A stretch of 64,000 nucleotides of DNA, taken from Azospirillum sp. TSO22-1. Its GTDB lineage: Bacteria; Pseudomonadota; Alphaproteobacteria; Azospirillales; Azospirillaceae. The translations under genes were made by a program, and so were the position numbers. Below the pieces are notes generated by a model. It was not told the DNA's origin. It searched no databases and worked only from the letters and a program-made list of their open reading frames with translations. Where the stretch lies: assembly GCF_003116015.1 (NCBI RefSeq), contig NZ_LGQZ01000076.1, positions 1 through 64,000 on the forward strand, given 5' to 3'. Shown here in pieces: positions 25,044 to 33,278 of the stretch (the first letter of the stretch is position 1; the number at the start of each line of letters is the position of its first letter).

Positions 25044-26758
25044 GGCGTGGTCTCCGCGGAAGAAGCGGCGCTGGGAACGGTGATGTGCGGCGGCGCGAAG
25101 GCGAAGTTGCCCTTGCCGCGCCCCTTGGCGGCGTACATCGCCGAATCGGCGCGGTCCGTCAACTCCTGCACCGACTCGCCGGTGCCGGGACGGTGCACGG
25201 CGATGCCGATGGACAGGCCCAGCGGCTTTTCCGGGCTGGCCGACAGGTGGCTCAGGCCCTTGATTCCGGCCAGCAGACGCTCGGCCACGGTGCGGGCGCG
25301 GTCCTCGTCGGTGCGGCCCAGCCACAGCACGAACTCGTCGCCGCCCAGCCGGCCCGGCAGGTCGCCCGGCCGCACACCCCTGGTCAGCAGATTGCCGATC
25401 GACTTCAGCACCAGATCGCCCTGCTGGTGGCCGTGCAGGTCGTTGACCGCCTTGAAGTTGTCGAGATCGACGTAGAGCAGCGCCGACGGCCCGGTCTCGC
25501 GCGTCGCCAGCTGCTCCTCCATCCGCTCGAAGAAGGTGCGGCGGTTGAACAGGCCGGTCAGGCCGTCGCGCTCCGACAGGCGGCGCAGCCGCTCCTGGTA
25601 GGCCCAGTGGGCGTGCGCGATGCCCAGCTGGTCGGCGACGCCGCCGATCAGCTGGCGGTCCTCGTCGTCCCAGGGGTCGGCGTAGTCGCCGCGCCAGACC
25701 AGCACGGCGCCGTTGACCGCCTGCTGGTACTCGGTGCGCGCCGCCAGCACGCGGGTGCTGCCGAGGATGCCGAGCACCGGGTCGTCGGTCGCCGCCGCCT
25801 GGCTCAGCAGCGGCGCCAGCGCATCGGGCGCGATCTCGTCGGGCGCGGCGTCGCCGCCGACGTCGATGGCCAGCGTCATCGGGCCGTCCTCGCCGGCGCG
25901 GTAGATGCGGCAGCCCTCGGCGCCCAGCGCCCGCGCCGTCTCGGCGGCGGCCACCGCCAGCGCCTCGGTGGCGTCCAGCCGGTTGCGCAGGGTGTGGACG
26001 ATGTGCGCCAGCAGCTTCTCGCGGTTTCGCACGCGGGCCAGCTCGGCGGAGCGGGTCACCGTCTCGGTGACATCGCGGCAGACGCCGCGGGCGCCCGCCC
26101 ACTGCCCCTGCGCGTCGTACAGCGGCAGCGCCGAGGCGACGACGCAGGCCGGCGTGCCGTCGGCGCGCTTCAACCAGAGTTCCGCCTGATCGGCCGGGCG
26201 GCGGGCGTCGAAGGGGAGCGGCATGTCCTCCCACTCCTCCACCGCCAGCTCGTGCGGGTCGCGGCCGATCAGCGCCTCCGGCCCGTAGCCGAGCGCCCCC
26301 TTTGTGGTGACGAAGACGAAGCGGCCGTCCGGCCCGGTCTCCCAGGCGAAGTCGCTGGAGACCTCGACGAGGTCCTTGTAGCGCCGCCGCGACTCGGTGA
26401 GGGTGTGGCGCAGCTGGCGTTCCAGCGTGGCGTCGCGGCCCAGCAGCAGCGTGCCGGCCTCGCCCAGCGGCACCGCCGCCCACTCCACCACCATGCCGCC
26501 GCGCGGGATCTGCACCGGCACCGAGCGCAGCCCCGGCGCCACGCTGGAGGTGGTCAGCCAGCCGAGCACGTCGGGCAGCCAGCGCGGGTCGCCCTCCAGC
26601 AACTCCTGTGCGGCGGCGTTGGCTTCCGCCACCCGCAGGTCGGCGGTGAGGCGGAAGGCCGGGCCGGGGTAGCCGGCGACGACGGAAGACGGCGCCGTGT
26701 CGGCGGCCGGCAGGGCGGGCGGAGGCAAGGTCTGGACCACGGGGGGCGGTGTGGGCAT
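25040..26758 (-). CDS. PAS/GAF-type diguanylate cyclase
   Basis: Makes cyclic di-GMP. Order: N-terminal PAS-like segment (about 20-125), coiled linker, PAS with C-terminal motif (about 135-260; FAWETGPDGRFVFVTTKGAL and GARGVCRDVTE), GAF-like domain (about 280-425), then GGDEF. The catalytic motif RLGGDEFV (near residue 472) is intact, and RPGD five residues earlier is an inhibitory I-site, so product feedback is expected. No membrane helices; it senses a cytoplasmic cue. I chose ATG 26758 (572 aa). Confidence 0.9.
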   Translation of the reverse strand: MPTPPPVVQTLPPPALPAADTAPSSVVAGYPGPAFRLTADLRVAEANAAAQELLEGDPRWLPDVLGWLTTSSVAPGLRSVPVQIPRGGMVVEWAAVPLGEAGTLLLGRDATLERQLRHTLTESRRRYKDLVEVSSDFAWETGPDGRFVFVTTKGALGYGPEALIGRDPHELAVEEWEDMPLPFDARRPADQAELWLKRADGTPACVVASALPLYDAQGQWAGARGVCRDVTETVTRSAELARVRNREKLLAHIVHTLRNRLDATEALAVAAAETARALGAEGCRIYRAGEDGPMTLAIDVGGDAAPDEIAPDALAPLLSQAAATDDPVLGILGSTRVLAARTEYQQAVNGAVLVWRGDYADPWDDEDRQLIGGVADQLGIAHAHWAYQERLRRLSERDGLTGLFNRRTFFERMEEQLATRETGPSALLYVDLDNFKAVNDLHGHQQGDLVLKSIGNLLTRGVRPGDLPGRLGGDEFVLWLGRTDEDRARTVAERLLAGIKGLSHLSASPEKPLGLSIGIAVHRPGTGESVQELTDRADSAMYAAKGRGKGNFAFAPPHITVPSAASSAETTP

Positions 26759-26778
26759 GGACGAAGGATATAGCGCAA

Positions 26779-26807
26779 ATGCTAACGATAATAGAGCGCA
26801 CACGCAA
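26779..26807 (-). promoter_or_regulatory. Sigma-70 promoter of the diguanylate cyclase operon
   Basis: On the minus strand TTGCGT (26807-26802) and TAGCAT (26784-26779) are 17 bases apart; the predicted start of transcription is near 26771, about 13 bases before the ATG. It lies in the 121-base gap shared with the divergent HAD gene. Confidence 0.6.
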
Positions 26808-26879
26808 TCGACGGCGGATCGTCCGGCCTGCGGCGACGCAGCCTTGCCCGGCGGCCTCCGCTCCCCCATTGTTCAGCGC

Positions 26880-27584
26880 ATGACCCTGCCCCTCCCCCAG
26901 ATCCCCCTGTCTCAAATCCGGGTTTGGATCTTCGATCTGGACAACACGCTGTACCCGGCGTCCTGCAACCTGTTCGCCCAGGTGGACCGCCGCATCGGCG
27001 AGTTCATCGCCCGGCATTTCGGCATCCCCCACGACGAGGCGCGGGCGATGCAGAAGCGCTTCTTCCGCGAGCACGGCACCACGCTGCGCGGCCTGATGGT
27101 CGAGCACGACGTGGATCCCGAGCCGTTCCTCGACTACGTGCACGCCATCGACGTGACGCCGGTGGAGCCGTCGCCGCGGCTGGACAAGGCGCTGGAACGG
27201 CTGCCGGGGCGCAAGGTGATCTACACCAACGGCTCGGTGACGCACGCCGGCAACGTCACGGCGCGGCTGGGCATCGCGCGGCATTTCGACACGGTGTTCG
27301 GCATCGTCGAGGCCGGCTACGTCCCCAAGCCCGACCCGCGCCCCTACGCCACGCTGGTGGAGCGGCACGGCATCGACCCGAAGCGCGCCTGCATGGTGGA
27401 GGACATCGCCCGCAACCTCGCCCCGGCGCACGCCATGGGCATGACCACGGTGTGGGTGCGCAGCGAAGCCGACTGGGCGCGGCCGGATCTCGGTGCTTCG
27501 GGGGGCGGGGTGGGCACCGGCGGCCACATCGACCACGTCGCCGACGACCTGATCGCCTGGCTGGAGGCGGTGCCGGCGGCGTGA
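26880..27584 (+). CDS. Pyrimidine 5'-nucleotidase (HAD family)
   Basis: 234-residue HAD phosphatase. Motif I is FDLDNTLYP (nucleophile Asp), motif II VIYTNGSVTHAG, motif III around PKPDPRPY, and motif IV MVEDIARNL. Together with a small alpha-helical cap (CNLFAQVDRRIGEFIARHFG) this matches the SDT1/PHM8-like pyrimidine 5'-nucleotidase branch. It would dephosphorylate pyrimidine nucleoside monophosphates; substrate range is inferred. It diverges from the diguanylate cyclase and lies upstream of dapD, separated by repeats and a small gene on the other strand. Confidence 0.88.
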   Translation: MTLPLPQIPLSQIRVWIFDLDNTLYPASCNLFAQVDRRIGEFIARHFGIPHDEARAMQKRFFREHGTTLRGLMVEHDVDPEPFLDYVHAIDVTPVEPSPRLDKALERLPGRKVIYTNGSVTHAGNVTARLGIARHFDTVFGIVEAGYVPKPDPRPYATLVERHGIDPKRACMVEDIARNLAPAHAMGMTTVWVRSEADWARPDLGASGGGVGTGGHIDHVADDLIAWLEAVPAA

Positions 27585-27921
27585 CGGATGAGACGCCGTG
27601 AAACGCTATGAAACGCCAACCAGGGGAGCGTCTCATACGGCCGGGCGGACGCCCTGACACTCCCAAACCCTCATCCCCGCGAAGGCGGAGATCCATAATT
27701 TCCGAAGCGAGTGGCTGTGGAACGTATGGATCCCCGCCTTCGCGGGGATGACGATTTGGGACAGTGACTGGACACCGAAATCGGCCGCCAAACGCTGAAC
27801 TCAGCGCCTATGGATCTGGGCGCACGATGGCTTCTTGCGACTAAAATCCTACCGCAGATCAGGGCGGCTTTGCAAGCGCGGCCCTCCCGGCCGTCATCCC
27901 GCGATGGCCGGCGTGCGCCGC
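27585..27921. other. Intergenic region with inverted repeats
   Basis: About 337 bases with no gene beyond the paired repeats at 27671-27751. Repeat-flanking sequence is unremarkable; no promoter or RNA gene was recognised. Confidence 0.6.
27671..27751. repeat. Inverted pair of a 27-bp dispersed-type repeat
   Basis: 27671-27697 (TCATCCCCGCGAAGGCGGAG...) and 27725-27751 are reverse complements at 26 of 27 positions. Similarity extends outward less perfectly (TCCCAAACC against TCCCAAATCG). This ATCCCCGCCTTCGCGGGGAT-type hairpin is common between genes in high-GC proteobacteria and is distinct from the CCCTCCCCC family. Confidence 0.85.
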
Positions 27922-28056
27922 TCAGCCGACAAGCGGCGATTCCGCCTCGGCGGCGTCGGGGGTGCCGTAGATCTCGTCCTCGGTGCGGCCGCAGCCTTCG
28001 CAGCGGCCGTCCTCGTCGATGATGCAGATGCCGATGCAGGGGTTCTCGTCGTCCAT
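27922..28056 (-). CDS. DUF1289 small cysteine protein
   Basis: 44-codon gene: CIGICIIDEDGRCEGCGRTE is the DUF1289 signature, with five cysteines likely to bind zinc or an Fe-S cluster. The ATG at 28056 gives MDDENP before the first Cys; an in-frame GTG at 28080 would add eight residues. No strong ribosome site was seen. Family function is unknown. It lies alone on the minus strand between a nucleotidase and dapD. Confidence 0.85.
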   Translation of the reverse strand: MDDENPCIGICIIDEDGRCEGCGRTEDEIYGTPDAAEAESPLVG

Positions 28057-28117
28057 GCGCCAGAGGTGGCGCGGCGGCACCGCACCGTCAAGGCCACGCC
28101 GGGCGCAAACGCGGCCC

Positions 28118-28390
28118 TAAAACGCGAAGGGGCGGGAAGCCCTCGCTTCCCGCCCCCGCGTTTCCCCCCGAAAATTCGGTTTTCGGTGCGCCTCCGGTGT
28201 TCCGGGGCTTTATTCGGGCCGCCTGGCGCCTGCGTTCCGCGTGGCTGCCGGCGTTTTTCGCCCGTTGCTTTTCGTTCCTCCCCCAACTCGGGCCTGCCGC
28301 ACTGTGCGGCCGGCGTACTATTTCGTTGGCGAAAAAAAACTGCAAGCGGAATCCGCAACCCGCGCAACGACCATGCAAAAATGTTCATAT
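28118..28390 (-). ncRNA. Candidate small RNA (unassigned)
   Basis: A minus-strand stretch of about 230-270 bases with no credible protein ends in a strong hairpin (28120-28163). Near its far end TTGATT and AATATG on the minus strand (about 28415-28387) could form a promoter with 17-base spacing. No known RNA (6S, tmRNA, RNase P, 4.5S) matches by eye. The call rests only on structure and lack of coding potential. Confidence 0.25.
28120..28163. terminator. Strong GC-rich hairpin
   Basis: AAACGCGAAGGGGCGGGAAGC and GCTTCCCGCCCCCGCGTTT pair with one bulged base around a CCTC loop, about 19 bp of stem. On the plus strand it ends GCGTTTCCC, on the minus strand GCGTTTTAGG, so it could stop transcription in either direction. 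No coding gene reads into it closely from either side. Confidence 0.72.
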
Positions 28391-28548
28391 TCCTTCGCTA
28401 AAAATACAAATCAATCACGCCGCGAAGCCGTCCGACGGGCCGTGCGGGAAGCCCATGGCCGGGTGTCGCCGCCCCCGGCGTTGTTGACAAGGCCGCGGCG
28501 CCCGGCCCATGAATGGCCGCTTCACCGTCCACCCGACCGGAACCCGCC

Positions 28549-29391
28549 ATGCCGAACGCCCGCCTCGAATCCGCCATCAACGCCGCCTGGGATGCCCGCG
28601 ACACGCTGTCCACCGCCACCAACGGCGACGTGCGCAGCGCCGTGGACGAGGCGCTGTCCGGCCTCGATTCCGGCGACCTGCGCGTCGCCCAGAAGGTCGG
28701 CGACGTCTGGCAGGTGAACCAGTGGCTGAAGAAGGCGGTGCTGCTGTCGTTCCGCCTGAACGGCAACGAGGCGATCTCCGGCGGCCCCGGCAGCTCGTCC
28801 TGGTACGACAAGGTGATGCCGAAGTTCGAGGGCTGGCACGAGGGCCAGTTCCAGGCCGCCGGCTTCCGCGCCGTGCCGGGATCCGTCGTGCGCCGCTCGG
28901 CCTACATCGCGCCGGGCGTCATCCTGATGCCGAGCTTCGTCAACGTCGGCGCCTACGTCGACTCCGGCACCATGGTCGACACCTGGACCACCGTCGGCTC
29001 CTGCGCGCAGATCGGCAAGAACGTGCACCTGTCCGGCGGCGTCGGCATCGGCGGCGTGCTGGAGCCGCTGCAGGCCGGCCCGGTGGTCATCGAGGACGAC
29101 TGCTTCATCGGCGCCCGATCGGAAGTGGCCGAGGGCGTGATCGTCGAGCGCGGCGCCGTGGTCTCCATGGGCTGCTACATCGGCGCCTCCACCAAGATCA
29201 TCGACCGCGCCACGGGTGAGTCGTTCGTCGGCCGGGTGCCGGCCTATTCGGTGGTGGTGCCCGGCACCATCCCGGGCAAGCCGCTGCCCGACGGCACGCC
29301 GGGCCCGGGCCTGTACTGCTGCGTGATCGTCAAGCGCGTGGACGAGAAGACCCGCTCGAAGACCTCGATCAACGACCTGCTGCGCGACTGA
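28549..29391 (+). CDS. dapD: Tetrahydrodipicolinate N-succinyltransferase
   Basis: Transfers succinyl from CoA to tetrahydrodipicolinate in the lysine/diaminopimelate pathway. The left-handed beta-helix core includes ILMPSFVNVGAYVDSGTMVD, VGSCAQIGKNVHLSGGVGIGG and EDDCFIGARSEVAEGVIV. Length of 280 aa is typical. I chose ATG 28549 (MPNARLES); the frame is open twelve codons further. It is followed by dapE, the desuccinylase of the same branch, across a short hairpin. Confidence 0.97.
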   Translation: MPNARLESAINAAWDARDTLSTATNGDVRSAVDEALSGLDSGDLRVAQKVGDVWQVNQWLKKAVLLSFRLNGNEAISGGPGSSSWYDKVMPKFEGWHEGQFQAAGFRAVPGSVVRRSAYIAPGVILMPSFVNVGAYVDSGTMVDTWTTVGSCAQIGKNVHLSGGVGIGGVLEPLQAGPVVIEDDCFIGARSEVAEGVIVERGAVVSMGCYIGASTKIIDRATGESFVGRVPAYSVVVPGTIPGKPLPDGTPGPGLYCCVIVKRVDEKTRSKTSINDLLRD

Positions 29392-29401
29392 TCGCCGAAT
29401 G

Positions 29402-29440
29402 AAGCCCCTCCCCCCTCTCCCGCCTGAGGGAGAGGGGCTT
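29402..29440. repeat. Hairpin of the CCCTCCCCC family between dapD and dapE
   Basis: AAGCCCCTC and GAGGGGCTT pair across 29402-29440, with TCTCCC/GGGAGA inside. It lies in the 61-base gap between two genes of one pathway and could partly terminate or protect the dapD message. Confidence 0.72.
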
Positions 29441-29452
29441 GGGAGACTGTCC

Positions 29453-30607
29453 ATGAACCCCACCGACCCCGTCGCCCTCGCCCAGGCCCTTATCCGCTGC
29501 CCCAGCGTGACGCCGGAGGACGCGGGCGCGCTCGGCGTGCTGGAGGCGGCGCTGACGCCGCTCGGCTTCACCTGCCACCGCCTGCGCTTCGAGGAGCCGG
29601 GCACCGCACCGGTGGAGAACCTCTACGCGCGCCTCGGCACGGGCGGAAAGAACGTCTGCTTCGCCGGGCACACCGACGTGGTGCCGCCCGGCGACCTGAA
29701 GGCGTGGTCGGTGGACCCGTTCGGCGGCGCCGTTCTGAACGGCAAGCTGTACGGCCGCGGCGCCGCCGACATGAAGGGCGCCGTCGCCGCCTTCGTCGCC
29801 GCGGTGGCGCGCGAGCTGGAGGCCGGGCGCCCGCCACAGGGCTCGGTCAGCCTGCTGATCACCGGCGACGAGGAAGGCGTGGCGGTCAACGGAACGAAGA
29901 AGGTGCTGGACTGGCTGAAGGCGCGCGGCGAGCGCCTGGACGCCTGCGTGGTCGGCGAGCCGACGAACCCCGCCAAGCTCGGCGACATGATCAAGATCGG
30001 CCGGCGCGGCAGCACCACCGGCCGGCTGACCGTCTACGGCGCGCAGGGCCACACCGCCTACCCGCACCTCGCCGACAACCCGCTGCCGCGGCTGGCCCGC
30101 ATGCTGGTGGCGATCACCGGGGAGCCGCTGGACGAGGGCACCGAGCACTTCCAGGCCTCGACCCTGGCGCTGACCACGGTGGACGTCGGCAACCCGGCGA
30201 CCAACGTGATCCCGGCGCAGGGCGCGGCCGTCTTCAACATCCGCTTCAACGACGCACACACCCCCGCCTCCATCGAGGCGTGGCTGCGCGGCAAGTTCGA
30301 TTCGGTGGGCGGCGCCTACGAGCTGGTGATGAGCACCAGCGGCGAGTCCTTCCTGACGCCGCCCGGCCCGCTGACCGAGCTGGTCGCCGAGGCCGCGGAA
30401 ACGGTCACCGGCCGCCGGCCGGAGTATTCGACCACCGGCGGCACCTCGGACGCGCGCTTCATCAAGGACCATTGCCCCGTTGTCGAATTCGGGCTGGTCG
30501 GGCAGACCATGCACAAGGTGGACGAGCACGTCGCCCTCGACGACCTGGCCGGGCTCACCGACATCTATGGGGCGATCCTCCGGGATGTCTTCGCCCGGCT
30601 TCCCTGA
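29453..30607 (+). CDS. dapE: Succinyl-diaminopimelate desuccinylase
   Basis: Zinc-dependent M20 hydrolase making LL-diaminopimelate and succinate. Metal and catalytic motifs: CFAGHTDVVPPGDLKAW, YGRGAADMKGAVAAF, ITGDEEGVAVNGTKKVL, RRGSTTGRLTVYGAQGHTAYPH, and the terminal GGTSDARFIKDHCPVVEFG. The 384-residue length is standard for DapE and the C-terminal motif distinguishes it from ArgE. It forms an apparent operon with dapD. Confidence 0.97.
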   Translation: MNPTDPVALAQALIRCPSVTPEDAGALGVLEAALTPLGFTCHRLRFEEPGTAPVENLYARLGTGGKNVCFAGHTDVVPPGDLKAWSVDPFGGAVLNGKLYGRGAADMKGAVAAFVAAVARELEAGRPPQGSVSLLITGDEEGVAVNGTKKVLDWLKARGERLDACVVGEPTNPAKLGDMIKIGRRGSTTGRLTVYGAQGHTAYPHLADNPLPRLARMLVAITGEPLDEGTEHFQASTLALTTVDVGNPATNVIPAQGAAVFNIRFNDAHTPASIEAWLRGKFDSVGGAYELVMSTSGESFLTPPGPLTELVAEAAETVTGRRPEYSTTGGTSDARFIKDHCPVVEFGLVGQTMHKVDEHVALDDLAGLTDIYGAILRDVFARLP

Positions 30608-30622
30608 CCCGATAGGGCGTGC

Positions 30623-31192
30623 ATGACGCTGACCGCTCGCGACGTGGCCACCTCGGTGTTCGGCGCCTACCGGCTCGCCCGCCTCGACCCCGCCGGCCTC
30701 CAGTTCATCGACCGCACGCCGGAGGGGGCGCTCAAGTCCTTCTACGCCGCGGTCCTGGTGCTGCCGGCCTACGCGCTGCTGCTGGCGATCCGGCTGGCCG
30801 ACCAGGGGATCGAGGCGCCGCTGATGCAGGTGGTGCTGGTCGAGGGCATCGCCTACGTCGTCAACTGGACCGCCTTCCCGCTGGCGCTGCACCGCGTGGC
30901 GGCGCTGCTCGACCGGTCGGGGCGCTGGTCCGGGGCGGTCGCGGCCAACAACTGGGCGGCGGTGGTGCAGATGGGCGCCTACCTGCCGGCCGTCGTGCTC
31001 AGCAAGATCGGCCTGCTGCCGGCCGGGCTGGGCAGCGCCCTGGTGTTCGGCGTCATGCTGGCGATGATGGCCTACCAGTGGTTCGTGCTGCGCACCGCGC
31101 TGGAGGTGAACGGCCCGACCGCCGCGGGGCTGGTGATGCTGGACCTCTTCCTGTCGGCCCTGATCGGCGATTTCGCGGATAATCTTCTGTAG
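30623..31192 (+). CDS. Multi-pass membrane protein, unknown function
   Basis: 189-residue hydrophobic protein with about five membrane segments (near 38-58, 68-90, 105-125, 130-150, 165-185). No catalytic motif is recognised. It begins 15 bases after dapE and may be read with it. The overall helix pattern resembles small YIP1-like proteins, but this is a weak impression. Confidence 0.72.
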   Translation: MTLTARDVATSVFGAYRLARLDPAGLQFIDRTPEGALKSFYAAVLVLPAYALLLAIRLADQGIEAPLMQVVLVEGIAYVVNWTAFPLALHRVAALLDRSGRWSGAVAANNWAAVVQMGAYLPAVVLSKIGLLPAGLGSALVFGVMLAMMAYQWFVLRTALEVNGPTAAGLVMLDLFLSALIGDFADNLL

Positions 31193-31269
31193 CCCATCGG
31201 GATTCGCTGAACCCACCCGCCTGCCCGCGCGTTCCATCCGGCACGCCAACGAGGCCGCGGGGAGGGCCC

Positions 31270-31494
31270 ATGTTCCATCTGGTCGTGGTCGTCTGCATGG
31301 CGGGGAGCGCGTGCGAGACGCTCCGCGCCCCGACCCCCTACCCGTCCGAGGCGCGCTGCGCCGGGCAGGCGGCACTCCTCGCCGGCATCGTGCGCGGCCA
31401 GCACCGCCCCGGCCGCGCCTTCCGCTACGAGTACACCTGCACCGTCAACGCCCGCAACGCCCGCGCCGCCGCCGGGCAGGTGGCGGCGAAATAG
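31270..31494 (+). CDS. Small hypothetical protein
   Basis: 74 residues starting MFHLVVVVCMAGSACETL after a good GGGGAGGG ribosome site. The short hydrophobic start plus four cysteines (positions about 9, 15, 30 and 57) suggests an exported, possibly disulfide-bonded protein. I recognise no family. It converges on the first chemoreceptor gene. Confidence 0.55.
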   Translation: MFHLVVVVCMAGSACETLRAPTPYPSEARCAGQAALLAGIVRGQHRPGRAFRYEYTCTVNARNARAAAGQVAAK

Positions 31495-31509
31495 CGGGAA
31501 CCGGGAGCC

Positions 31510-33180
31510 TCACGCCGCCCGGATGCCCGACAGGAAGCGCGCCACCTCGGTGCGCAGCCGCTCGGCCGCGGTCGCCAGTTCGCCGGAGCCGCCGAGCACC
31601 GCGTCCGCCGCCGTGCCGGCCTCCGCCGAGGCGCGGTTCACCCCCGTGATGTTGCCGGACACCGCGCGGGCGCCGGTCGCCGCCTGCTGGATGTTGACGG
31701 CGATGTCGCGGGTCGCGGCGCCCTGCTGGTCGACGGCGGTGGCGATGGTGCCGGAGATGGCGTTCATCCGGCCGATCACCTCGGTGATGTCGCGGATCGC
31801 CGTCACCGCGGCGCCGGTCGCCTGCTGGATCTCGGCGATCTTCGCCTGGATCTCCTCGGTCGCCTTGGCGGTCTGGTTGGCCAGCCCCTTCACCTCGCTG
31901 GCGACCACGGCGAAGCCCTTGCCGTGCTCGCCGGCGCGCGCCGCCTCGATGGTGGCGTTCAAGGCCAGCAGGTTGGTCTGCCCGGCGATGGAGTTGATCA
32001 GGTTGACCACATCGCCGACCTCGTTGGCCGCCGCCGCCAGCCCGGCCATCAGGGCGTTGGTCTTCTCCGCCTCCTGCACCGCCTGGGTGGCGACGCTGCC
32101 GGAGGCGGCGACCTGCCGGCCGATCTCCTGGATCGAGGCCGACAGCTCCTCGGTGGCGCCGGCCACGGTGTTGACGCTGCTGGTCGCCACGTCGGCCGCG
32201 GTCGCCGCGGCGGCGGCCTGACGGTTCGCCTCCTGCGTGGTGGAGGACAGCGCGGTGGCCGAGCCGCGCATGCTCTGCGCCGAGGCGGCGACCGCCTCGA
32301 CAACCCCGCGCACGGAGCTTTCGAACTCGTCGGCCAGCCGGATCAGCATGGCGCGGCGCTCGGCGGCGTTGCGGGCCCCGGCCTCCTCCTGCTCCTGGCG
32401 CAGGCGGCGGTTCTCGGCGCCGCGGTCCTTGAAGACGGCGACCGCCTTGGCCATGGTGCCGATCTCGTCGCCGCGGTCGGTGTCGGGCACCGCGACGCCC
32501 AGGTCGTCCTCGGCCAGCCGGCGCATCACCCCGGACAGGCGGATCATCGGCGCGTTGACCGAGTGCGCGATGGCGTAGGCCAGCGCCAGGCCGGCGGCCG
32601 CCACCAGGGCGCCGATCAGGCCGGCCTCCCACGCGTGCGTGCGGAAGTCGGCCTCGATGTTGTCGACGTAGACGCCGGTGCCGACCACCCACTTCCAGTC
32701 GTTGGAGAGCACGGCGTAGGCGAGCTTCGGGCTGGGCTGGCTGCCGCCGGGCTTCGGCCAGACGTACTCGACGAAGCCGCCGCCCCGGCGCGCCTGATCG
32801 ATCATGGCGCGCACGAACATGAAGCCGGTCGGGTCCTTGAGGTCGATGACGTTCTTGCCCTCCAGGTCCGGCCGGCCGCCGTTCACCTCCAGGTAGCCGT
32901 CGACGTCCTGCGCGAACATGTACTCGCCGCCGGCGTAGCGCATGGCGCGCAGCGAGCGGCGGGCCGCCTCCTTGGCGGCGTCGGCGGGCATCTCGCCCTT
33001 GGCGGCGCGCGCCTCCAGGTCCTTCACGATGCCGACCGCCGTCTCGACGATCGAATGCACCCGCACCCGGCTGTCCTGCACCTGGGCACCCCACAGCCCC
33101 CGCAACAGAACCGCGCCCATCACCGCCACCGACAGCACCGTCACCAGCGACAGCAGCAGAAACTTGACCCGGATGCTCAT
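31510..33180 (-). CDS. Methyl-accepting chemotaxis protein 1, sCache type
   Basis: 556-residue chemoreceptor: N-terminal membrane helix (KFLLLSLVTVLSVAVMGAVLL), periplasmic single-Cache domain (about 35-180, with YAGGEYMFAQDVDGYLEVNG and DWKWVVGTGVYVDNIE), second helix, HAMP (IGTMAKAVAVFKDRG), and a signalling tip with IAGQTNLLALNATIEAARAG. It should couple to CheA/CheW and bias flagellar rotation. ATG 33180 is likely; in-frame ATG/GTG codons upstream are alternatives. It closely resembles the next gene throughout. Confidence 0.93.
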   Translation of the reverse strand: MSIRVKFLLLSLVTVLSVAVMGAVLLRGLWGAQVQDSRVRVHSIVETAVGIVKDLEARAAKGEMPADAAKEAARRSLRAMRYAGGEYMFAQDVDGYLEVNGGRPDLEGKNVIDLKDPTGFMFVRAMIDQARRGGGFVEYVWPKPGGSQPSPKLAYAVLSNDWKWVVGTGVYVDNIEADFRTHAWEAGLIGALVAAAGLALAYAIAHSVNAPMIRLSGVMRRLAEDDLGVAVPDTDRGDEIGTMAKAVAVFKDRGAENRRLRQEQEEAGARNAAERRAMLIRLADEFESSVRGVVEAVAASAQSMRGSATALSSTTQEANRQAAAAATAADVATSSVNTVAGATEELSASIQEIGRQVAASGSVATQAVQEAEKTNALMAGLAAAANEVGDVVNLINSIAGQTNLLALNATIEAARAGEHGKGFAVVASEVKGLANQTAKATEEIQAKIAEIQQATGAAVTAIRDITEVIGRMNAISGTIATAVDQQGAATRDIAVNIQQAATGARAVSGNITGVNRASAEAGTAADAVLGGSGELATAAERLRTEVARFLSGIRAA

Positions 33181-33278
33181 GCTCTTCACGGCAGATACCC
33201 CCATATTTCGTGGGGTCAGCATACCAACGCAATTCAACCGGTTTCCACTGGTATAGTGGCTTGACAAAAGGCGAGTGC

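Larger units (their letters stand above)
28057..28548. other. Intergenic region upstream of dapD
   Basis: About 490 bases. It holds a very strong hairpin (28120-28163), an AT-rich stretch with poly-A runs (28330-28425), and TTGACA at 28489 that could be a -35 for dapD, though the matching -10 (CCATGA) is poor. Short open frames here have no recognisable product. Confidence 0.55.
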
